Assembly (NCBI RefSeq): GCF_000429405.1
Contig: NZ_AUBU01000006.1
Location: 310,001-374,000, forward strand
From: Algoriphagus marincola DSM 16067
Lineage (GTDB): Bacteria > Bacteroidota > Bacteroidia > Cytophagales > Cyclobacteriaceae
Length of the DNA stretch: 64,000 nucleotides
Direction: 5' to 3'
The notes beneath the pieces are model-generated. The model searched no databases. It saw only the letters and a list, made by a program, of their open reading frames with translations, and was not told where the DNA came from. Numbering within the stretch: position 1 is the first letter of the stretch; the number at the start of each line of letters is the position of its first letter. The translations under genes were made by a program, and so were the position numbers. Positions 53,051-62,098 of this stretch are shown here, piece after piece.

Positions 53051-54172
53051 ATGAAAAAAATCTTTCGAATCCTGCTTTCGGTGGTCTTATTATCAAGTGC
53101 TATTGGAATTGCTCAGGGGCAAGAGATGAGCTTTGAAGAATATAATCCGCCATCCACCTTAAAAGTAGAGGAGACCATCGTCACCCGGGCCAAGTTTCCA
53201 TTCGTCGATATCCACAGTCATCAGGGTGGTGTCAATAAAGAGAAAATTGATCAGCTTCTTTCGGACATGAAGGAATTGAACATGGGAGTTCTTGTCAATC
53301 TAAGTGGTAGAGGATTTGGCAGAGGTGATTCCAATAGCCAGCAAGAGTATATCCGTGGGATGCTCAAGGAGTTTGAAACTTTTGCTCCGGGAAGATTTAT
53401 GGTCTTTACCAACCTGAATTTTGCAGGGTTTGGAGATGAGAACTGGAGCCGCATTGCCCTCAAGGAACTAGAAGAAGATGTAGCTGCTGGAGCGGTAGGC
53501 TTGAAGATTTACAAAAGTCTAGGTTTAAATGTGACAGACATCCAAGGCAACCGTGTGCCTGTTGATCATCCGGATTTGGATCCTGTTTGGGCCAAAGCAG
53601 GTGAGCTGGGAATTCCCGTATTGATTCACTCTGCGGATCCCGCTCAGTTTTGGCAGCCGATGGATGCTAATAATGAGCGTTGGCTCGAACTCAAAACCCA
53701 TCCTCGCCGTCAGCGATCTGCTACAGATCCTGCCCCATTCGAGCAAATCATTGCTGAGCAGCATCATGTCTTCGAAAAGCATCCGAATACGACCTTTATC
53801 AATGCTCACATGGGCTGGATGGCTAATGACCTGGACAAAGCTGAAGCTCATCTGGCAAAGTATCCTAATGTCAATTTTGGAATCGGAGCTGTCATTGCCG
53901 AATTCGGAAGACAGCCGAGAAGAGCGCGGGAGTTTTTTATTAAAAATCAGGATCGTTTACTATTTGGAAAAGATGCCTACAATCCAGAGGAATTTCATAC
54001 CTACTTCCGAGTGTTGGAGACCGCTGACGAATATTTTCCCTATTACAAAAAGTATCATGCCTTCTGGCGAATGTATGGTCTGAATCTTCCTGATGAGGTA
54101 CTCAAAAAGGTCTATTATAAAAATGCGCTAAGGATAGTACCTGGGATGGATTCATCGCTTTTTCCAGATTAA
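53051..54172 (+). CDS. Secreted amidohydrolase (Amidohydro_2 / ACMSD-like)
   Basis: 373 aa from the ATG at 53051 (MKKIFRILLSVVLLSSAIGIAQGQ); the frame extends back to 52958 across the terminator, so the shorter form is preferred. TIM-barrel metal hydrolase motifs: FVDIHSHQGG (HxH), AVGLKIYKSLG, VLIHSADP, TFINAHMGWM and LLFGKDAYNP. It belongs to the amidohydrolase-2 group (decarboxylases and lactonases among them), here exported. Substrate unknown. Overlaps the 3' end of higA by 4 bp, convergently. Confidence 0.9.
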   Translation: MKKIFRILLSVVLLSSAIGIAQGQEMSFEEYNPPSTLKVEETIVTRAKFPFVDIHSHQGGVNKEKIDQLLSDMKELNMGVLVNLSGRGFGRGDSNSQQEYIRGMLKEFETFAPGRFMVFTNLNFAGFGDENWSRIALKELEEDVAAGAVGLKIYKSLGLNVTDIQGNRVPVDHPDLDPVWAKAGELGIPVLIHSADPAQFWQPMDANNERWLELKTHPRRQRSATDPAPFEQIIAEQHHVFEKHPNTTFINAHMGWMANDLDKAEAHLAKYPNVNFGIGAVIAEFGRQPRRAREFFIKNQDRLLFGKDAYNPEEFHTYFRVLETADEYFPYYKKYHAFWRMYGLNLPDEVLKKVYYKNALRIVPGMDSSLFPD

Positions 54173-54471
54173 ACCATTTGTTTTGAGGCATTTTTCTTAA
54201 TCCTTTCCAATAAGTCTTCATTATTTATTCGGGCTTCCTCGATATCATAATCATCTTGGAGCCCTAGCCAGAAGTTCGCAGAGTTACCAAAATAGGAGCT
54301 TAATCGAAGTGCGGTGTCAGCAGTAATTCTTCTTTTCCCTTTGATGATTTGTGAAATTCGGGTTTGAGGGATTTCTGTGTCCTTTGATAGTCGATACGCT
54401 GTGATATTTAGTGGATGTAGAAACTCCTCAAGCAAAACTTCTCCCGGGTGAATATTTGGTAGTCTTTCCAT
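54169..54471 (-). CDS. higA: HigA family antitoxin
   Basis: 100 aa. XRE-type helix-turn-helix of the HigA/VapI class: IHPGEVLLEEFLHPLNITAYRLS and IPQTRISQIIKGKRRITADTALRLSSYF, then FWLGLQDDYDIEEA. Neutralises HigB and represses the operon; as is usual for hig, the toxin gene comes first. 15 bp after higB. Confidence 0.95.
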   Translation of the reverse strand: MERLPNIHPGEVLLEEFLHPLNITAYRLSKDTEIPQTRISQIIKGKRRITADTALRLSSYFGNSANFWLGLQDDYDIEEARINNEDLLERIKKNASKQMV

Positions 54472-54486
54472 TTTAATTTTCTTTTT

Positions 54487-54762
54487 TTAATGATAGTCCA
54501 TTATCTCTACATCATGAGCACCATTGTCTATCCAACGAAACACAATTCTCCATTGGTCATTTATTCGAATACTAAAAAAATCTGAACCTTTCAGTTTCTC
54601 AAGCTTATTTGATGGAGGAATTCTCAGGTCAGACCAGTTTTGAGAGTTATTGATCATTCTCAATTTCCTTCTACCGATTTTCTGAATTTCAGCTGGTATT
54701 TTTTGAACGCGCTCTCCGTTCCATATTTTTTCCGTATCCTTTGAACCAAATGAAACAATCAT
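54487..54762 (-). CDS. higB: HigB family mRNA-interferase toxin
   Basis: 91 aa from the ATG at 54762 (MIVSFGSKDTEKIWNGER), the usual HigB start; the open frame to 54873 is rejected. RelE-fold motifs: QKIGRRKLRMINNSQNWSDL, IPPSNKLEKLKG, FFSIRINDQWRIVFRW and the C-terminal DVEIMDYH with the catalytic His/Tyr region. Cleaves mRNA on the ribosome. A direct repeat directly upstream may be the autoregulatory operator. Confidence 0.95.
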   Translation of the reverse strand: MIVSFGSKDTEKIWNGERVQKIPAEIQKIGRRKLRMINNSQNWSDLRIPPSNKLEKLKGSDFFSIRINDQWRIVFRWIDNGAHDVEIMDYH

Positions 54763-54763
54763 G

Positions 54764-54794
54764 CTAACGAATAAAGATACTAACGTTAAAGATA
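54764..54794 (-). promoter_or_regulatory. Tandem direct repeat in the higBA leader
   Basis: CTAACGAATAAAGATA (54764-54779) is followed at once by CTAACGTTAAAGATA (54780-54794). On the minus strand each unit carries TATCTTTA, close to a -7 box. Position just before higB suits binding by HigA. Confidence 0.5.
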
Positions 54795-54968
54795 AGCATT
54801 TGTTTTTTAATGCTAGGCATTTTAGAGGTTTTTGAAACAGTAAATGCCTAAAAGTGATATTTTTCAGTCTCAATTTTTGACAGTTCAGTCTCAGATTTCT
54901 ACACTTCAGTCAGGTTGATTTCCTGAACCCAGTCTCGGAGTTCATTTTTGGATCAAATACGATTCGCT

Positions 54969-57128
54969 ATGAACCTTCGACTGACACTTTTCTGCTACCT
55001 GTTTCTACTTCAAGGCCTAGCCTTTGGACAGACAATTCTTTCAGGAAGAATATTGGATGAAAAAGGCATACCTCTCCCTGGAGTCAATGTTTTGCTCAAA
55101 GGAAGCTATGACGGGACGACTTCTGGAGTAGAGGGAGAGTTTGAATTCAGTACCAAAAAGAGCGGAATGCAGGTATTGGTTTTTCGATTGATGGGTTTCA
55201 AAACCCTAGAAATCCCGGTAGCGGTTGAAGGGGAATCCTTGCAAATACCTGATCAGGAATTAAGGGAATCCATCACAGACATCAGTGGAGTCACGATTTC
55301 CGCTGGAGCGATGGAGGCTTCCGATGAGAAAAAATCGGTCGTACTCCGACCCTTGGATATCGTTACCACACCCAGTGCTGTGGGAGATATTGTCGGAGCC
55401 CTTCAGACATTGCCTGGTACGAGTGCTGTAGGAAATGACGGACGACTTTTTGTAAGAGGAGGGGATGCGAGTGAGGTAGGAATATATATCGATGGCCTTC
55501 GAGTGGCCAATGCCTACGGGACTACCGCTGGAAATGTACCGACCCGCACCCGTTTCAATCCCAATCTTTTCAAAGGAACATTTTTCTCTACAGGAGGCTA
55601 TTCGGCAGAATACGGGCAGGCCCTTTCTTCGGCTTTAGCCTTGAACACCAAAGATCTTTCCATCCGAAATCAGGGAGATTTAAGCCTGATGTCGGTTGGT
55701 GGCGGCTATTCGCACACCTTAGCAAATGAGGAGCAGAGTATTACCCTCACGGGAAATTATTTTGATCTCTCACCATATCAAGGATTGGTCAAGCAGGATT
55801 TTGACTTTGAAAGAGCTCCGTTTGGATGGGACTTAGAAGTGGCGGCACAGAAGAAGCTCGGCAAAGATGGACTCTTGAAGGTTTTAGGCCGGACAGAATC
55901 GGGAGGTATGAAAATCCGCCAGCCTGAGCCAGGGCAGGAAGGGGCAGGACCATTGATTGACCTGCGAAATCAGTACAGCTATGCTCAAAGTAATTGGTCT
56001 AAAATTAGCCCAAAGGGTTGGACTTGGTTTTTGGGAGCTTCTATCTCCGCCAATTCAGATGAGATTGCTTTTGATACTATTCAGACTACGCGAGACAATC
56101 AATTGGCTCACTTAAAAGCATCTACCATCCGGGATTTTTCAGATCGGGTATCCATGAAACTAGGAGTGGAGCACTTTTTCAACACTTATGCCGAAGGGCT
56201 TCCTTTGCAAGGTCTGGAGCGCAGCTTTCAAGATGGCCAGACCTACTTATACACCGAGTGGGATTGGTATCTCAGCAAAAAATTAGTGGTACGCGGTGGG
56301 CTTCGAGGGGGCTTAAGTTCGCTTTCCGAGGAAAAATGGCTGGATCCGCGTGTCTCTTTTGCCTATCAAGTATCCGAAAATGGTCAAGTTTCATTGGCAG
56401 CTGGAAAGTTCTCCCAAGCCCCATTGGAGAATTATCGAGTCCTAAACAATGACTTGAAAAATACACAGGCTGATCATTTGATTTTGAATTATTTCTGGAA
56501 TAAGGATGGTATTACATTCCGAGCAGAAGCTTTTCACAAGGAATACGATGAATTGATCCGATTTGAAGGTGTACCCATGGCTCCTGTGAATCTTCGAAAT
56601 GAAGGAAGCGGTTTTGCCAGAGGTTTTGATTTATTCTTCCGTGATCGTCAAACCCTAAAGAACACAGACTATTGGGTGACTTACAGCTTTGTAGACAGCA
56701 AGCGAAGCTTTGAGCAATTCACCACCCAGGTTCAGCCTGGCTTTGCTCCCAAGCATAATCTTTCTGTGGTAGTAAAGCACTTTGTCACCGGTCTTAAGTC
56801 TCAATTGGGAGCCAGTCTCGCAGTGAATGACGGCTATGCATATACCAATCCTAATCTTCCAGGTGAGATGAATAGTAAAACACCTGGATTTCAAAATCTA
56901 AGCCTTAGCTGGAGCTACCTGCCCCGTCCTAATCTGATTATCCACGGTGCGATCACCAATGTGCTGGGGCGGGAAAATATTTTCGGATATGATTTCTCCA
57001 CTACCCCCAATGCTCAAGGGGTCTATGAATCCCGAGCTATCGGTCAGCCTGCGCCAAGATTCCTATTCTTAGGCATATTTCTGACCCTTTCTAAAGACAA
57101 AAACGCAAATCAATTAAATAACCTCTAA
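54969..57128 (+). CDS. TonB-dependent receptor with carboxypeptidase-like domain
   Basis: 719 aa from the ATG at 54969 (MNLRLTLFCYLFLLQGLAFGQ); the frame starts at a TTG seven codons earlier. CarboxypepD_reg-like domain SGRILDEKGIPLPGVNVLLKG, plug with DIVGALQTLPGTSAVGNDGRLFVRGGDASEVGIYIDGL and a barrel ending in FLGIFLTLSK before an Asn-rich tail. No SusD. It opens a co-directional group with a helical periplasmic protein (11-bp gap), a LytS/LytTR pair and two further envelope proteins, hinting at a sensed substrate. Confidence 0.93.
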   Translation: MNLRLTLFCYLFLLQGLAFGQTILSGRILDEKGIPLPGVNVLLKGSYDGTTSGVEGEFEFSTKKSGMQVLVFRLMGFKTLEIPVAVEGESLQIPDQELRESITDISGVTISAGAMEASDEKKSVVLRPLDIVTTPSAVGDIVGALQTLPGTSAVGNDGRLFVRGGDASEVGIYIDGLRVANAYGTTAGNVPTRTRFNPNLFKGTFFSTGGYSAEYGQALSSALALNTKDLSIRNQGDLSLMSVGGGYSHTLANEEQSITLTGNYFDLSPYQGLVKQDFDFERAPFGWDLEVAAQKKLGKDGLLKVLGRTESGGMKIRQPEPGQEGAGPLIDLRNQYSYAQSNWSKISPKGWTWFLGASISANSDEIAFDTIQTTRDNQLAHLKASTIRDFSDRVSMKLGVEHFFNTYAEGLPLQGLERSFQDGQTYLYTEWDWYLSKKLVVRGGLRGGLSSLSEEKWLDPRVSFAYQVSENGQVSLAAGKFSQAPLENYRVLNNDLKNTQADHLILNYFWNKDGITFRAEAFHKEYDELIRFEGVPMAPVNLRNEGSGFARGFDLFFRDRQTLKNTDYWVTYSFVDSKRSFEQFTTQVQPGFAPKHNLSVVVKHFVTGLKSQLGASLAVNDGYAYTNPNLPGEMNSKTPGFQNLSLSWSYLPRPNLIIHGAITNVLGRENIFGYDFSTTPNAQGVYESRAIGQPAPRFLFLGIFLTLSKDKNANQLNNL

Positions 57129-57139
57129 ATCTAATTCTT

Positions 57140-57784
57140 ATGAAAATCTTTAATCTAATCTTCGCCTTCGTCTTTATTTCATTTTCAGCATTTTCTCAAT
57201 CCAATGGAGCCTTTGAGACTGCTATTAAATCGCAAATTCAGGCTATGGAGCAAATTGACAGCCCTGAATCGGCCCAGGAAGTGAGCAATTCCTTTCTGAG
57301 AATTTTCGAGGCAGAATCTGGAGAATGGTTACCCCTCTACTATGCTGCGCTGACAAAAATTGAAACTGCCTTCCGCTTTGATGTGGACAAGGACGCATAC
57401 TTTGATGAGGCAATAGACCTCGTACAAAAAGCAAAGGAAATATCACCAAATAATTCTGAGTTGACTGCATTGCATGGATATGCCTTGATGGGAAAAGTAT
57501 CCGTCGACCCCGTCTCCAGAGGGCAAAACCTCAGCCCACAAGTGATGCAACTTTATGGGACGGCTATCGGTCAGGATCGATCAAACCCACGTGCAGTGGT
57601 TTTGATGGCACAGATGGAATTGGGAATGGCGGAGTTTTTTGGTCAAGGTCCAGAAAAAGCCTGTGGTATGGCCCGAATGGCCGAGGAGCTTTTCCGAAAA
57701 GAATCGCAAAAAGTAGATGAGAACTACTTGCTACCAACATGGGGAGCAAATACTGCAAAAGCACTGATTGAAAACTGCCAATAA
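57140..57784 (+). CDS. Periplasmic TPR-like helical protein
   Basis: 214 aa with a Sec signal (LIFAFVFISFSAFSQ). Helical pairs such as AYFDEAIDLVQKAKEISPNNSELTALHGYALMG and MQLYGTAIGQDRSNPRAVVLMAQMELGMAEF resemble TPR units; the C-terminal KACGMARMAEELFRKE continues the pattern. Common next to TonB receptors and sensor kinases of this kind in Bacteroidota (memory). Function unknown. Confidence 0.8.
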   Translation: MKIFNLIFAFVFISFSAFSQSNGAFETAIKSQIQAMEQIDSPESAQEVSNSFLRIFEAESGEWLPLYYAALTKIETAFRFDVDKDAYFDEAIDLVQKAKEISPNNSELTALHGYALMGKVSVDPVSRGQNLSPQVMQLYGTAIGQDRSNPRAVVLMAQMELGMAEFFGQGPEKACGMARMAEELFRKESQKVDENYLLPTWGANTAKALIENCQ

Positions 57785-57863
57785 AACCAACTAGAATACC
57801 CAAGCTGATGAATATGCTCCAGCAGTAGTTCATTGGTTTGGGTTTTATTCTTAATTTCCACCA

Positions 57864-58934
57864 ATGCAAATCGAGCTAAACAAACCAGAGACACACAGAG
57901 AGCTCTTTACCCGAGTGGGTCCTTTTATTTGGATCAATTTGCTCATTGCATTCGTACTGATGGCGAGCACCTGCCCCAGTTGCTTTTTATCTCTGGAAGG
58001 GCTAAAGCAAATATTTCCCGATTTTGCTTTTTCATTTTGTATTTCATCAGCCTTAAGCTATGGAGGTACGGTGATAATTCGCTGGCTCGATCGGAAGATC
58101 CCTTGGGTGGTTTATCCTTTTGGAAGGCTATTCGCCACGGTTGGCATCTACATGGCTTATTCCTTCCTGGTCTCCTTCGTATTTGTTTTTGTCTTTGCTT
58201 GGCTGACTGGGCAATTAGCGATACAGAATATCCCTTGGGGTGAGATTTTCCGCTTGACTGCTTTCCCCATGCAGGTGGCTCTGATCATCATGGCAATATT
58301 TACCACTTGGTCTTGGCTGGGTGAGTGGCGCAAATCAGCCGTGGAAGCTGAGAGATTGAAAGCGGAGCGTTTTGCCAGTCAATATCAAAGTCTCAAGGAT
58401 CAACTTAACCCTCATTTTCTCTTCAATTCCTTGAATGTCCTCACCAATCTAGTCTATGAAGATGCCGATCGGTCTGCTGCTTTTATCCAAAAACTCTCCA
58501 AAATCTACCGCTATGTGCTAGAAGTGCAGCAAGAGGAGCTAGTCTCCTTGGAAAAGGAGTTGGACTTTGCTAAAAACTTTCTGGATTTACAGAAAATCCG
58601 CTTTGAAGAAAACCTTCAATTTAGAATGGAGGAGGAAAAGGGACAGCAGTTTTATTTACCACCTTTATCTCTTCAGTTGCTTCTCGAAAACGCCATAAAA
58701 CATAACGTGGCTTCCAAGGAAAACCCCTTGTTTATCGATATTCGCCAAAAGGGGAATGAACTATGGGTAAGTAATACGCTACAACTCAAAAATCAGGTTG
58801 AGGAAAGTTCCACAGGAATAGGTTTAGAAAACATTTTGAAGCGTTATAAGCTTCTCAATGCAAAGGCTCCTACCATCAAAAAAGGTGAAAGCGAATTTTT
58901 AGTAATCCTACCTTTGATAAAGATTGAGCAATGA
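57864..58934 (+). CDS. LytS/YehU-type sensor histidine kinase
   Basis: 356 aa. Four hydrophobic helices in residues 20-150, then the His_kinase domain with the phospho-acceptor His184 in DQLNPHFLFNSLN, the N-box LQLLLENAIKHN and GIGLENILKRYKLL. Overlaps the LytTR response regulator gene by 4 bp (ATGA), forming a two-component system. Confidence 0.95.
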   Translation: MQIELNKPETHRELFTRVGPFIWINLLIAFVLMASTCPSCFLSLEGLKQIFPDFAFSFCISSALSYGGTVIIRWLDRKIPWVVYPFGRLFATVGIYMAYSFLVSFVFVFVFAWLTGQLAIQNIPWGEIFRLTAFPMQVALIIMAIFTTWSWLGEWRKSAVEAERLKAERFASQYQSLKDQLNPHFLFNSLNVLTNLVYEDADRSAAFIQKLSKIYRYVLEVQQEELVSLEKELDFAKNFLDLQKIRFEENLQFRMEEEKGQQFYLPPLSLQLLLENAIKHNVASKENPLFIDIRQKGNELWVSNTLQLKNQVEESSTGIGLENILKRYKLLNAKAPTIKKGESEFLVILPLIKIEQ

Positions 58935-59683
58935 GAATACTGATCATTGAAGATGAAAACCCTGCGGCGAAGAGGCTTCTTTCTTTGCTGAAAATCCATT
59001 TTCCTTCAGCAGAATTTGAAGGAAATTTGGATAGTGTTCGTTCGGCGCTGAGTTGGCTTTCTGAACATTCAGAGCCGGATTTAATTTTTTGTGATATTCA
59101 ATTGGCAGACGGACTGAGTTTTGAGATTTTTCAGAAAAACCCAGTCTCTTCACCTGTAATATTCACCACGGCCTTTGACCAGTATGCGATTAAAGCATTT
59201 CAAGTAAATGCCGTAGACTACCTGCTCAAGCCTATCGATCCGGAAGAATTGGCTCGGGCGGTCGATAAGTATCGGAAAAACCAGCTTCCTAGTCAGCTAG
59301 ACGGACGACTTCTCGAGCAATTGCTCAAACCCCAATCAATACGCTTCAAATCCCGATTTTTGGTGAGTTTTGGAGACAAAATACAAAGTGTGTCGTTAGA
59401 TGAGGTAGCATTCTTTTTCAGTGAAGAGCGAGTGACTTTTTTGAAGACCTGGGCTGGCAAAAAGTATGTCATTGATCAGACTTTGGAGCATACGGAGAGT
59501 CAACTTGATCCAACTCGTTTTTTCAGGCTGAATCGCAAATACCTCGCTTCTTTGGAAGCGATCGAAGCGGTATTCACCTACTCCAACAGTCGCCTTAAGA
59601 TTAAATTACAGGCTTGTGAAGATTCTGATATTCTTGTCAGTAGGGAAAAAGTGAGTGAATTTAAGGCTTGGCTTGATCAATGA
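58931..59683 (+). CDS. LytTR family response regulator
   Basis: 250 aa. Receiver domain (1-120): acidic pocket IIEDEN, phospho-acceptor Asp55 in LIFCDIQLADG, Lys100 in YLLKPID. LytTR DNA-binding domain (about 145-250): KSRFLVSFGDKIQSV, FFSEERVTFLKTWAGKKYVID and FFRLNRKYLASLEAI. Controls genes that are probably in this cluster, partnered with the LytS kinase. Confidence 0.96.
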   Translation: MRILIIEDENPAAKRLLSLLKIHFPSAEFEGNLDSVRSALSWLSEHSEPDLIFCDIQLADGLSFEIFQKNPVSSPVIFTTAFDQYAIKAFQVNAVDYLLKPIDPEELARAVDKYRKNQLPSQLDGRLLEQLLKPQSIRFKSRFLVSFGDKIQSVSLDEVAFFFSEERVTFLKTWAGKKYVIDQTLEHTESQLDPTRFFRLNRKYLASLEAIEAVFTYSNSRLKIKLQACEDSDILVSREKVSEFKAWLDQ

Positions 59684-59719
59684 TTGGGATATATAGAGTC
59701 TAGGACTTAACTTTTAGCT

Positions 59720-60937
59720 ATGAATTCCAATCCGGATAGTAGCAGAAAGAATGAGGAGCTCTCCTGGCTCGAGCAGTTGCAGCGAAATAGCTGGGAGCCG
59801 GAGGTCATTATTTCAGGTATCATCTTGGCCTTTTTGTTTGCCTTTCCATCTCGGGTCTATGAATTCGCCGCCTTTTTGATTCAGGAAGCCGGGGTAAACA
59901 GTATGTTGAGTTGGCTCATTTTAATTTACTTGACGGCCATTATCAGTGTGTTTAAGATTTTTTTTGTGGTTCACTTGGCTCTTCGGTTTATGTGGGCAGG
60001 ATTGCTGGGACTGAGTTATGCGTTCCCGAAAGGAGTAATTCAGGAGCGGCTTTTCAAGACTGGTCAAGGCTATGATTACCAGCAGCCTGACTCCATGGTG
60101 CTTCGGTTGGAGCGGATCTGTAGTAGCACTTTTGCTTTTCCTGTGTCCCTATCCATCATTTTTTTAATTATCACATTATACCTAGGGATATTGGTGGCAG
60201 TGTATCTGTGGTTGGATTTTACCTTTATTCAGATCTATCTCTTTTTCATGATTACACTACTTGTTTTTGCTCTACTGATGATGACAAAAAAGAAGACCAA
60301 ATTCAAGTCTTGGTATTCTACTTCGATCGTTTCTTCCATTTCTGCGATCTATCAGAGTAATATTGGAAAGTGGTACTCCATCGGCTATATCTTGTTGATT
60401 TTTATACTTGCTGCTCCTATCATCGTGACTGATGTGAGAGACTTCACCTTGTTTTTTAACGAGCGAAATATGCTTGATCATGAAGTAGAGTGGCCTGCCA
60501 AGAATCTGTATTTTGAATCAGATCACAATGCGGGGAAGCGTTTCCCAAGAGCTTTTCTAGCCAATGAGGCAGTTGAAGGTCAACATTTACGATTGGGAAT
60601 AGCACGATATGAAGGGGATCAAAAGATGATGGAAATCATCAATAGAGACTTTTCTTCTAGCCTTGATTCCTTGGGTTGGCACGAACTAAATCAGACAGCG
60701 GATCTTCACCGAATCTATGTGAATGATTCGCTTATTTCGGTCAATGGCTGGGCCAAGTACCGCCTTGCAGGAGCAGGACAGCGGGTTTATCAGTCCCTGC
60801 TTGATGTCAGTTTTTTAGCTCCCGGTCGATATCAAATCCGAGTAGAAAAGTTGATGCTGAGAGATCCCTTATTCGGAAGTGATACGGACTTGAGAGTGTT
60901 GGAAAATTGGTCAGTTTTTGAGTTTATCAAACTTTAA
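59720..60937 (+). CDS. Membrane protein of unknown function
   Basis: 405 aa. Helices near residues 30-50, 63-85, 133-160, 165-188 and 220-240, then a soluble C-terminal region of about 150 residues (from DVRDFTLFFNERNML), probably outside the cytoplasm and rich in beta strands (HRIYVNDSLISVNGWAKYRL, GRYQIRVEKLML). No family recognised. It lies 36 bp after the regulator gene and 23 bp before the DUF4221 gene, in an apparent operon. Confidence 0.7.
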   Translation: MNSNPDSSRKNEELSWLEQLQRNSWEPEVIISGIILAFLFAFPSRVYEFAAFLIQEAGVNSMLSWLILIYLTAIISVFKIFFVVHLALRFMWAGLLGLSYAFPKGVIQERLFKTGQGYDYQQPDSMVLRLERICSSTFAFPVSLSIIFLIITLYLGILVAVYLWLDFTFIQIYLFFMITLLVFALLMMTKKKTKFKSWYSTSIVSSISAIYQSNIGKWYSIGYILLIFILAAPIIVTDVRDFTLFFNERNMLDHEVEWPAKNLYFESDHNAGKRFPRAFLANEAVEGQHLRLGIARYEGDQKMMEIINRDFSSSLDSLGWHELNQTADLHRIYVNDSLISVNGWAKYRLAGAGQRVYQSLLDVSFLAPGRYQIRVEKLMLRDPLFGSDTDLRVLENWSVFEFIKL

Positions 60938-60960
60938 TCTTTGAATTTATCAAACTAACT

Positions 60961-62064
60961 ATGATAAGAAAAATTATTGCTGGGGTACTCTGTGCCGCAA
61001 TTACTTTTTCATGCTCAACCATGGAAAAGAAAAGTCAAAACTTCAATTTTGAAGATTTGGTGACGGATACCTTGGTATTGGAAAAGGATGAAGGCGTAGC
61101 CAATATTTCTCAGTCACTGACTTATATGGAGACAGACTCCGGAGCTTATTTATTCGATTTTCAAAATAGGCAATTGCTTGCATGGAGCTTTCCAGAAGGC
61201 AAGAAAGTGTTGGAGCAGTTTTATATGCGGGAAGGTCCAGATGGAGTAGGGGATAGTCCCTTCAAACACCTTATTACCAAAGAAGGAATCTTTGTTATAG
61301 ATGCGGAGACCAAGTTGATTCAGGCAAATTTCGAGGGAGAAGTAGTTTCCCGATGGCAATTGCCAGGTGTTCCATCCGAACGGCTGTATGTGAATTATAC
61401 TACCGTTCCCAATAATCCAATTTCCAAAACCGGAAATCAATTGCTTATCGCAGATGTCCCTTTCGTTTTGAAGGAGGAAATTATGGATTATCAAAACTGG
61501 ATCTTGCGATATAATCTCGATGATCAGACCAGCAGTCACATTTCTTTTTCTTTTCCAGAAAAACTCAAGGAGTACTATGATGATCCCAATCTTGGACCTT
61601 ACAGTCATTACTATAATTCTACAAGTGGGGATTTATTAGTCTCCTTTTCTGTCATGGATAGTTTGCTTGTGATATCTAAAAACAGAAGCCAATGGGTGGA
61701 TGCATCAACCGATGAGCGGCTTGAAATTTTAAAAGGAAGAACAGAGCAGCAAGGTGAGTATACGGTGTTTTTGCCGGACCATAACTCAGGTAGGTATGTT
61801 TGGGTAACTTTTGATCCAGTGCAAAAAGTGTATCTGAGGCAGGTAATTACGGGCCTCTGGCCAGAGGCTGTGCGTGAAATAAAGGGCCCTTACAAGGTGA
61901 AATTGGTGGTGCTGGATGAAGATTTCGAAAAACTAGGTGAAGTCGATATGCCTGAAAATCGAAATGGCTTTTCTACGCCTGTTGGATTCTATTATTCCAT
62001 TGGAAATTTAGGAGTAGAAGAAAAAGTGGGTTTTGTAAGACTGGATTTTTCAAAAATGAAATGA
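60961..62064 (+). CDS. DUF4221 family lipoprotein
   Basis: 367 aa. Lipoprotein signal ends at ITFSC (Cys18). The rest reads like a beta-propeller (FDFQNRQLLAWSFPEG, FVIDAETKLIQANFEGEVVSRW, LLIADVPFVL, MPENRNGFSTPVGFYY), as in DUF4221, a family expanded in Algoriphagus-like bacteria. Last gene of the LytTR cluster; its terminator hairpin reaches into the convergent rng gene. Confidence 0.85.
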   Translation: MIRKIIAGVLCAAITFSCSTMEKKSQNFNFEDLVTDTLVLEKDEGVANISQSLTYMETDSGAYLFDFQNRQLLAWSFPEGKKVLEQFYMREGPDGVGDSPFKHLITKEGIFVIDAETKLIQANFEGEVVSRWQLPGVPSERLYVNYTTVPNNPISKTGNQLLIADVPFVLKEEIMDYQNWILRYNLDDQTSSHISFSFPEKLKEYYDDPNLGPYSHYYNSTSGDLLVSFSVMDSLLVISKNRSQWVDASTDERLEILKGRTEQQGEYTVFLPDHNSGRYVWVTFDPVQKVYLRQVITGLWPEAVREIKGPYKVKLVVLDEDFEKLGEVDMPENRNGFSTPVGFYYSIGNLGVEEKVGFVRLDFSKMK

Positions 62065-62067
62065 TAA

Positions 62068-62098
62068 AAAAAGCGAGACCTATTCAGTCTCGCTTTTT
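62068..62098. terminator. Bidirectional terminator embedded in the 3' end of rng
   Basis: AAAAAGCGAGAC / GTCTCGCTTTTT with loop CTATTCA. The rng stop codon (62082-62080) lies in the loop, so the hairpin overlaps its last codons while also following the DUF4221 stop. Confidence 0.9.
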
